DNA of 64,000 bases from Pterobdella sp. o SKG-2022 (Eukaryota > Annelida > Clitellata > Hirudinida > Piscicolidae): positions 17,375,548 to 17,439,547 of the forward strand of contig OZ038321.1 in assembly GCA_964035795.1 (NCBI GenBank), read 5' to 3'. Below, one piece after another: positions 58,401 to 64,000 of this stretch. The position numbers and the translations under genes are program-made. A model generated the notes under the pieces. That model was not told the DNA's origin. It saw only the letters and a list, made by a program, of their open reading frames with translations, and made no database searches. Within the stretch, counting starts at the first letter, position 1; the number at the start of each line of letters is the position of its first letter.

Positions 58401-60015
58401 TAACAAATCCCACAAGCATGCCCAGGCAATAAGCAATGGCATCTTACAAAAAAAATGTTATAAGTGTTGGAGCGATAATAAAGAAGAAGAAGTTGATGAA
58501 GATGATGCCGGAAATAGGTGTCCTGGAGAAATATTACACAATTTCTCTGAAAAAAGTTTCAAGCTGGAAAAAATTCTCGAAAAAAATAAGTCAGTGTTTT
58601 TTTCAGAAAACAACAATGAAAATACAGTTGAGGAAATGAGTGAAATTGAAAGACAAAAAAACTCGATTAGTGAAAAAATTGAATTTGTTTATCAAACTGA
58701 ACTTTCTGGCTGCAACTACATGCTAATAGACAAAAACAAAGAAATGGAGAAAAAGTATAAATTGTGTGAATACAACAACGTTGATGCAAACCTCAATGAT
58801 ATTTGTGGTACAAACAAAAATGCAGAAAAAAAAATGACAACTTTCAAAAGAGATGAAACTCAACATTTGAATAAAAAAAATAACAAAATGATAATCAATG
58901 ATGACACAGATTTGCATAAATATGAAGAAAGTGAATTCGACACAAACCCTATTTCTAAAGCTACCACAAAAGATATAAAAGTGAAAACCCTTAAATATTA
59001 TGGAGACAAGAAAATTTATGATGACAATTTCACGCACAACCCGGAACAAAAATCAGTTATTAGTTACGAAACTGACAAAAACTTTTTATCGAAATTGAAT
59101 AACAAAAGTAACAATTCTATTTTGTTCGATTCAAACAGCAATGATGAAAACAGTGGAAACTTTGAACAAAAACTCAATGATAATTACAAATATAACAGTA
59201 ATATTTGCCAAAAGTTTTTCACTTCCGAAAATGATTCCACAAAACATATAAACATAAAAGTGAATGATTCAAAAAATTTAGAAAAGCTTTATGGAAAGGG
59301 TAAAAGTTTAGTTGGAGGTTCTTTTGAAAGCAACCACTGCAAATCTCACGGAGATTTTTCTGGTTATTTAGAAGACACTTCCAACTGTTCTTCGAGTGAG
59401 AACTCTTTTTCACACCTTCCTAATTTCCAACTTTCTTGTGTTGCTCATTCCCACATGGATTTTCCCTCTATAAATCCACAGTGCAGCCTCTCAAACTGTA
59501 ACTCAATCGAAACGTGTTCACTGATTAGAAAATTACCTAGTAACCCAAACAAAATTGCATTCCAAAAACAAGACTCACAAATAGTAATACCCGAACAACA
59601 AGATATAAAGCAAAATTTTAATTTCATAAAAAATAAGCAAAAAAGTAATGAAAAAGTGAAAAAATATGAAAAAGGGGAAGAAAAATTTGAAGATGAGCGA
59701 AAAAAAATTAGTTCAGAAAATTTTGAAAACAAACATAATAAATTGAAAAACTTTAAAATTCCGTTCGTTTTTGTGAAAAAAGATTCGATAAAAACAAAAG
59801 TAGCGAATCTCATGATGGCGGAACCTAGCAATGAAAATAATCATTTTGTGTTGACAGACCAAAATATCAATCAAGATAATTTAGTTAACGATCAACTTGC
59901 TAATAACGGTGTACAAAACATAAAAAATGGTGAGCTTAAAAATAATCAAATAAACAAAAAAAATCATGTGAAATACCCTCAGATTGTTAACGATTGTCGG
60001 CAACAAGACAGTTGA
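43482..60015 (+). CDS. Type I membrane protein: SUEL lectin, CUB, sushi-like, TM, long Lys/Asn-rich tail
   Basis: Ten exons: 43482-43560, 52516-52685, 52824-52894, 52966-53147, 53295-54574, 55039-55168, 56132-56491, 57670-57751, 57998-58191, 58361-60015. Together 4203 nt, 1400 residues, in continuous phase to TGA. Residues 1-26 (MLAFPIMFLLASVVPSK at the end) form a signal peptide. A SUEL/galactose-binding-lectin domain covers about 70-167: CPQKNQVIQIQKASYGR, NYGHIGCQNDATYLLAGKCD, PYLEVAFACLQ. A ~290-residue Lys/Asn-rich spacer follows, then a CUB-like domain (about 462-637: LAYVTTEQTNCGS, VTRSNWVKVTFIG, SKYSILQYNVV) and a four-Cys sushi-like domain (GCMDLPMPGW, LIFCNN, WVELACNGNEWTGFEKC). One TM helix (VSISIIMLLTVLIGTSVLCC) precedes a 615-residue polar tail. 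I do not recognise an established gene name; partial likeness is to EVA-1/latrophilin lectin domains. Intron 1 is about 9 kb. Exon 1 is tied to the rest by phase and by being the only signal peptide found. Confidence 0.82.
43561..52515. other. ~9 kb first intron of the lectin/CUB gene
   Basis: Separates the signal-peptide exon from the rest of the gene. I saw no exon, RNA or transposon ORF. A possible 11-nt micro-exon (43677-43687, between TTTTACGCAG and GTATGT) would break the frame if used and is not included. The DNA is poly-A/poly-T rich throughout. The open plus-strand run at 51148-51492 has no support. Confidence 0.5.
52824..53147 (+). other. SUEL-type lectin domain core (two exons)
   Basis: Exons 52824-52894 and 52966-53147, preceded by the end of 52516-52685 (ILEAFCETEIFH). 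Cys pattern and the motifs YGR, CD...KCDVRVPDKML, NPCPNDLKPYLEVAFAC match the Gal-binding (sea-urchin-egg) lectin fold found in latrophilins, EVA-1 and plant beta-galactosidases. The exon at 52824 can also be read from an internal ATG in another frame, but only the chosen frame continues the lectin fold and keeps phase. Confidence 0.85.
55169..56131. other. Intron between CUB and sushi exons
   Basis: Noncoding AT-rich DNA with donor GGTTCGT at its start and acceptor CCTGGCAG at its end. Nothing else seen. Confidence 0.5.
57670..57751 (+). other. Transmembrane exon
   Basis: An 82-nt exon with a CCGACAG acceptor and an AAAAA/GTATCT donor. It encodes 26 mostly hydrophobic residues followed by a basic stop-transfer KK. 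Incoming phase 1 and outgoing phase 2 fit exactly the preceding sushi exon (ends CSS plus one base) and the following exon (starts one base then SEVLVGDE). Confidence 0.78.
58361..60015 (+). other. Terminal exon: Lys/Asn-rich cytoplasmic tail
   Basis: Single 1655-nt open exon. The first ~40 residues are His/Cys containing (NHHATIQPIFEGHCNKSHKH, QKKCYKCW). The rest is an Asn/Lys/Glu/Ser-rich low-complexity sequence with a Cys/Ser patch (SNCNSIETCSLIRKLP) at about three fifths of the exon. No domain recognised. Its length without a stop in DNA this AT-rich argues for coding function. Confidence 0.72.
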
Positions 60016-60066
60016 AGAAAAAAAACTTTGAAAAAGAAAATAGGATTTCCAATTTTTTAAAGAGAA

Positions 60067-60072
60067 AATAAA
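60067..60072 (+). terminator. Candidate poly(A) signal of the lectin/CUB gene
   Basis: AATAAA about 50 bases past the TGA at 60015. A second AATAAA-like site lies near 60219. Which one is used cannot be told from sequence. Confidence 0.45.
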
Positions 60073-60340
60073 AAAAACGTGAAAGCCTCATAAAACTTCA
60101 AGAAAAACTTGGAAGACATTGTGACTTTTTAACTTGTTGATAAAAATCAAATACCAGCGTTTGAAAATTTCTATTGTGAAAACTTTTCAAAACAATCAAC
60201 GCTAACCGTTGATTTAGAATAAATATTCAATTAATTTTTCTTTAACCTGTTCAAAAATTTGATTTTTAAATATTGACTTTGCATTACAACCACTGTAAAT
60301 CCCATCACATTGCATATTAATCGTAACATAAACAATGTAA

Positions 60341-60360
60341 ATTATTATTATTATTATTAT
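60341..60360. repeat. ATT trinucleotide microsatellite
   Basis: Uninterrupted ATT/TTA repeat of about 20 bases. It may be a simple repeat or the relic tail of a LINE insertion; no LINE coding sequence adjoins it. Confidence 0.6.
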
Positions 60361-63300
60361 GCCAATTTTCTCTACATTTTTTTGCATCAAAAAAAAAATT
60401 TTTGAAAAACCATTACAAAAATTTTGTGGCACAACTCAATGTTAATAAAAATGGTAACAGATGTCAATTGTGGCTAGCTGCTAATTGATCAGGCTTATAT
60501 TAAGATTAGTGTCACATCAGAGCTTATCTTTGCGTGACACACCTATCTCCACTATTACTATTAGTGTAAAGGCTGCCTATTTTAAGCATACTCATTCAAT
60601 ATATATACTCATTTATAATCTTTCAAAAAATGAAAACTAAAGTAAAAAAATAGTTTGAACTTTCGAAATAAACTCTATTTTAGATGTAATAATTTTGTTT
60701 TTACTGAAAACTATCTAATAATTGGAAGTAACATAAATAAATGCAGTTTTTCAATCTTTCAACACATGCTCATATGGCCACCCTAATGCTTGCTTAAACC
60801 TGCTTCTACATAGCAATAGAGTTATTTATCTTGATACATAGTAACGAAACGTTGATCATTAATGCATGGTTCATTTAATTATAAGGAAAAATAAAGGTTT
60901 GAAATTCAGGTTTGAATGATTTTTTGTGTTTGTAATACCATGCTTGTATGGTTTGATGACGAGTGCTACAAAATATCAGCTAATTGAGAGGATTATTTTC
61001 TGTTTTATAATTATCAAAAAAAGCATGCGATTTGAAAGGTGAAGTCTTTCATAAGGGTTTGTATACTAAGTCGTAGATCAAGAAAATGACATTTAAAAAT
61101 TATCTTTATTTTTTTATATACCAGAATTTTTAATTAATTATTTTTAAATATTGTTTTCAAATGTTGTTTCCACTAAAGAATCTGTTTTATAAAAAGTTGA
61201 AACTCAATTTGAAATATATTTGTAATGGTCGTTAGATGTCGCTGTATAAACTAACGATTGTTTTGAGCTTTGTTATTTTTGCACCTTTTCTTACTCAGGT
61301 CTTTGTACTGAAAATTCACAAAAAGTTTTGTTTTTTAACTTTTCAAATCATTCAACTTTTGATTCAACAGTTTGTTTTATTTTTGAAATTGGACATTTTC
61401 AATTAACTGTACTCAAATTATTTTGAACTTGTAAACAACATTTATAACTTGTGAAATCCTAATTGTTACGAAATAATCTGATAGAACTTTTGTTGATAAA
61501 AAAATGTTCAAAAAAACTCAATGATGATTGTGTTTTGTGACAAAGTTGATCTTATGAAAAGTTTTTTTAAACAAAGATGTCTGAAAGCTACATAATTATG
61601 AAGTTTTAACTTCAAAGATAATTTACATTCAAAATATTAGCTAAAAACTGAAAAAAAGTAAATTCATTAATTGTTTATAATGAAGTTGTTAATATTAGCA
61701 CAAAAATCTTCTATAAAAAGATTCTATTGTTGCCAATATACCAAAATATGATGTTAGCAATGAAGAACAGATTTTTGACGTCCACGAAAAACGTCGTAAT
61801 AGAAAATGTCATGAAATGAACCTTTTGTAAAAATTAATTTCAAAAATCTGAAACAATCAAACAAAACTCGTATCGTTTTCAAGAGAATGAGAAAAAAAAT
61901 GTAATTAGAAATGAAACAACAGTAAAGCATTATCATTCTTATGTGTAAGGACATTTTAAATATGTTCTTCATAATTCAGTTATATTCATAAAACGCCTCG
62001 GGTCATAATTTTAAGCGCTTGCTTTAAATATTATTGTTATACCAAAAAAACAATGCAGAACAAGTGCTAATTGCCGGCCCAACACGCGCCCTGACCCAGT
62101 TGTTTTAGAAAATTAGTCTGAAAATCTACCAACTAAGCTGACGAATTATGTTTCAATTTATTAAATGTATTGACTTTGGCTGTGGTGACGAATTCTTGTT
62201 AAAATATGATGGGGGTATCTCGTTAATATCAAAAAGCTCTAAAAAATTAAAAATATCAAAATTTTTACTCTTTCTTTTTTTAATCTCATGCTTATAATAT
62301 CAAATTTAATGAAAATTAATGAAGGTTTGAAAAATTTATTCAACCAAAAATAAAATTCATTGTTATTTGGAACTTTAAACAAACAGATTGCTGGTAAAAG
62401 TATTTGTCTTTTTTAAAGTTGTGATGGATTTAAACTTCTAGATCACTAGGATAGCTATTCAGCGTTTTCTCTTAATATGAGTAAAAAAATAACTTACTTC
62501 TGGTGGGTTTTTTATTAAAAATAAGTCTTTTTTGAGGTTTTTTCATAGATGTTTTGAATGAAAATTTTTTCAAAGTTGAGTATAAACTGGTTTGTGTTTT
62601 GAGCATACTTTGTGTGAACAGATTTTTAAAATATTGCTTCCATGATTTTCATTCAGAAAGAGGGCTTATGAAGTTTTCAATATCATATTTCTTCAAATAA
62701 TAACTTTGTGGTTCCAAAGTTAAATAGCAATGAAGTAGTTGAGACATGAATAAAAGGAAACAGAATGTGTTTTCAAAACATTTTGTGTCTTGAGAATTAC
62801 TTTTTGAAAAAAATACTTAAGTATCTAAAAAAATCTGGAATATTCTTCAATTAAAAATTGAAAATTCTTTATCTAATAATGATGTTAAAAATAAAAACTT
62901 TCGACAAGTTTTAGAAAACCCCAATTAATCAAAAATAAAAACCATTTTATAGAAGTTGAAATTTCTCAAACTTGCATTCGAATTAAGTTAACATCAGCAT
63001 TTTAAATCAAGGATTAAAAATTTCCATAAAAAATGGGTTGAAGTCATTGTTGGATTTCGATAGGAAAACTAAACCAACACTTAAATAAACTCGAAGAATT
63101 TGATTATAAGAAAACTACAAGAAACAACTGAAAAATTCAAGCTGGAAATATAAATATCAAGAAATTAGTGAAAAATTTAGAATATATATATAAAAACTTG
63201 ATGAACGGGTGAGAAATAAATTGTAATTGAACAAAAAGTAAGGAGCGTGAATAAAGAAGATTGAGGAGAATTTAAAAAAAAAACCTCCAAATTGAAATGA

Positions 63301-64000
63301 TTTTAAAATATTAAATCTAGTAATTAAAATAAATTAACTTTCTTTTAAAGCCAAATCGAAATAATTTAGAATTATTTAGTTACAGCAATCATTTCACAAG
63401 TTCTTGCAAGTACAATAACACTGAAATATTCGGGTAGATACAAAAAGTGATGACCAAATATGAAATTAAATTAACTGAAATAATCCAAAATCATATAAAT
63501 CAATCCCTTGCATAATTTGTTTCAATTCAAATCATTGTTTTTTTATTTCTTTCTTGTGTGTCTGAATTAAAAATGCACTCTTGTACCATCTTCATGACAA
63601 TATGTGCATTCCATTCTCTCTCTCATAATTACATCCACTACACTCAAGCTCATCAACATCACTACTTCAATTTCCTTTGTGGTAAGATCTAACACATTCT
63701 TTCAAGTAAAGTGCAATTTTTTTAATGAAGTTTATCCAAAAAAATTTATGAAGAAGTGTATTTAGTTTCAAGAACAGACATGAATTTTTAAAACAACATA
63801 ATGTATTAAATTCAATGCAGTTTGAACAAAAATCAGTCATTTGATTAATTTAGATATTTTTGTAAAATTAAAATTTCAAGGAAAAAGTAGAAAAAATCTT
63901 CATTTAAAATTTCAAGAATTGTATTTTTAAAATTCCAAACAAATTACAAGGGTAAATGAAGGGAATTGAATGATAAGAGTTTTTAGAATCTTTCGTGCAA
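60361..64000. other. Gene-poor right flank
   Basis: No coding exon recognised on either strand. The only structure seen is the SINE relic at 62005-62150. Short open stretches such as 61754-61972 (minus) are Ile/Phe/Leu-rich and unsupported. Confidence 0.4.
62005..62150 (-). mobile_element. tRNA-headed SINE relic, copy B
   Basis: On the minus strand, A-box-like CAGCTTAGTTGGTAGA (plus 62125-62140) is followed by a degraded B-box in CTGGGTCAGGGCGCG (plus 62085-62100). The body contains GCCGGCAATTAGCAC and AAGCAAGCGCTT. Shared blocks in the same order occur in copy A (21640-21810). This copy has lost the B-box consensus, so it is old. Confidence 0.55.

Overview
The window is strongly AT-rich, intron-dense nuclear DNA from an animal. 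All five protein-coding genes were read by hand from conserved peptides joined across GT-AG introns, and codon phase was carried across nearly every junction. Gene content (myosin IX, kinesin-13, mitochondrial malonyltransferase, an IgLON/lachesin-type adhesion protein, a SUEL-lectin/CUB membrane protein) together with LINE and tRNA-SINE relics points to an invertebrate metazoan. The phylum cannot be fixed from what is visible.

Layout. 1-15247 (minus): an unconventional myosin IX (RA, motor with large loop-2 insert, IQ motifs, disordered linker, C1, RhoGAP) whose 3' end runs off the left edge. 16317-18523 (minus): mitochondrial malonyl-CoA:ACP transacylase, complete. 18524-22313: intergenic, with two convergent retroelement relics and a tRNA-headed SINE. 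22314-30160 (minus): kinesin-13 (KIF2/MCAK type), complete, 27 exons, 830 residues predicted. 30161-33916: intergenic, with two LINE 3' fragments in the same orientation. 33917-37722 (minus): three-Ig-domain cell-surface protein, complete at its 3' end, 5' signal-peptide exon not found. 37723-43481: gene-poor, with a tRNA-like SINE head and an unexplained open segment. 43482-60015 (plus): a type I membrane protein with signal peptide, SUEL lectin domain, long Lys/Asn-rich spacer, CUB domain, sushi-like domain, one transmembrane helix and a 615-residue Lys/Asn-rich tail, about 1400 residues in all. 60016-64000: no gene seen, one further SINE relic.

The genes do not form a functional cluster. 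Myosin IX (actin motor and Rho inactivator) and kinesin-13 (microtubule depolymerase) are cytoskeletal, the transacylase serves mitochondrial fatty-acid synthesis, and the Ig and lectin/CUB genes encode surface proteins arranged head-to-head about 5.8 kb apart. The least familiar item is the lectin/CUB/sushi membrane protein. Its first intron is about 9 kb, and its extracellular domains are interrupted by low-complexity Lys/Asn-rich stretches.
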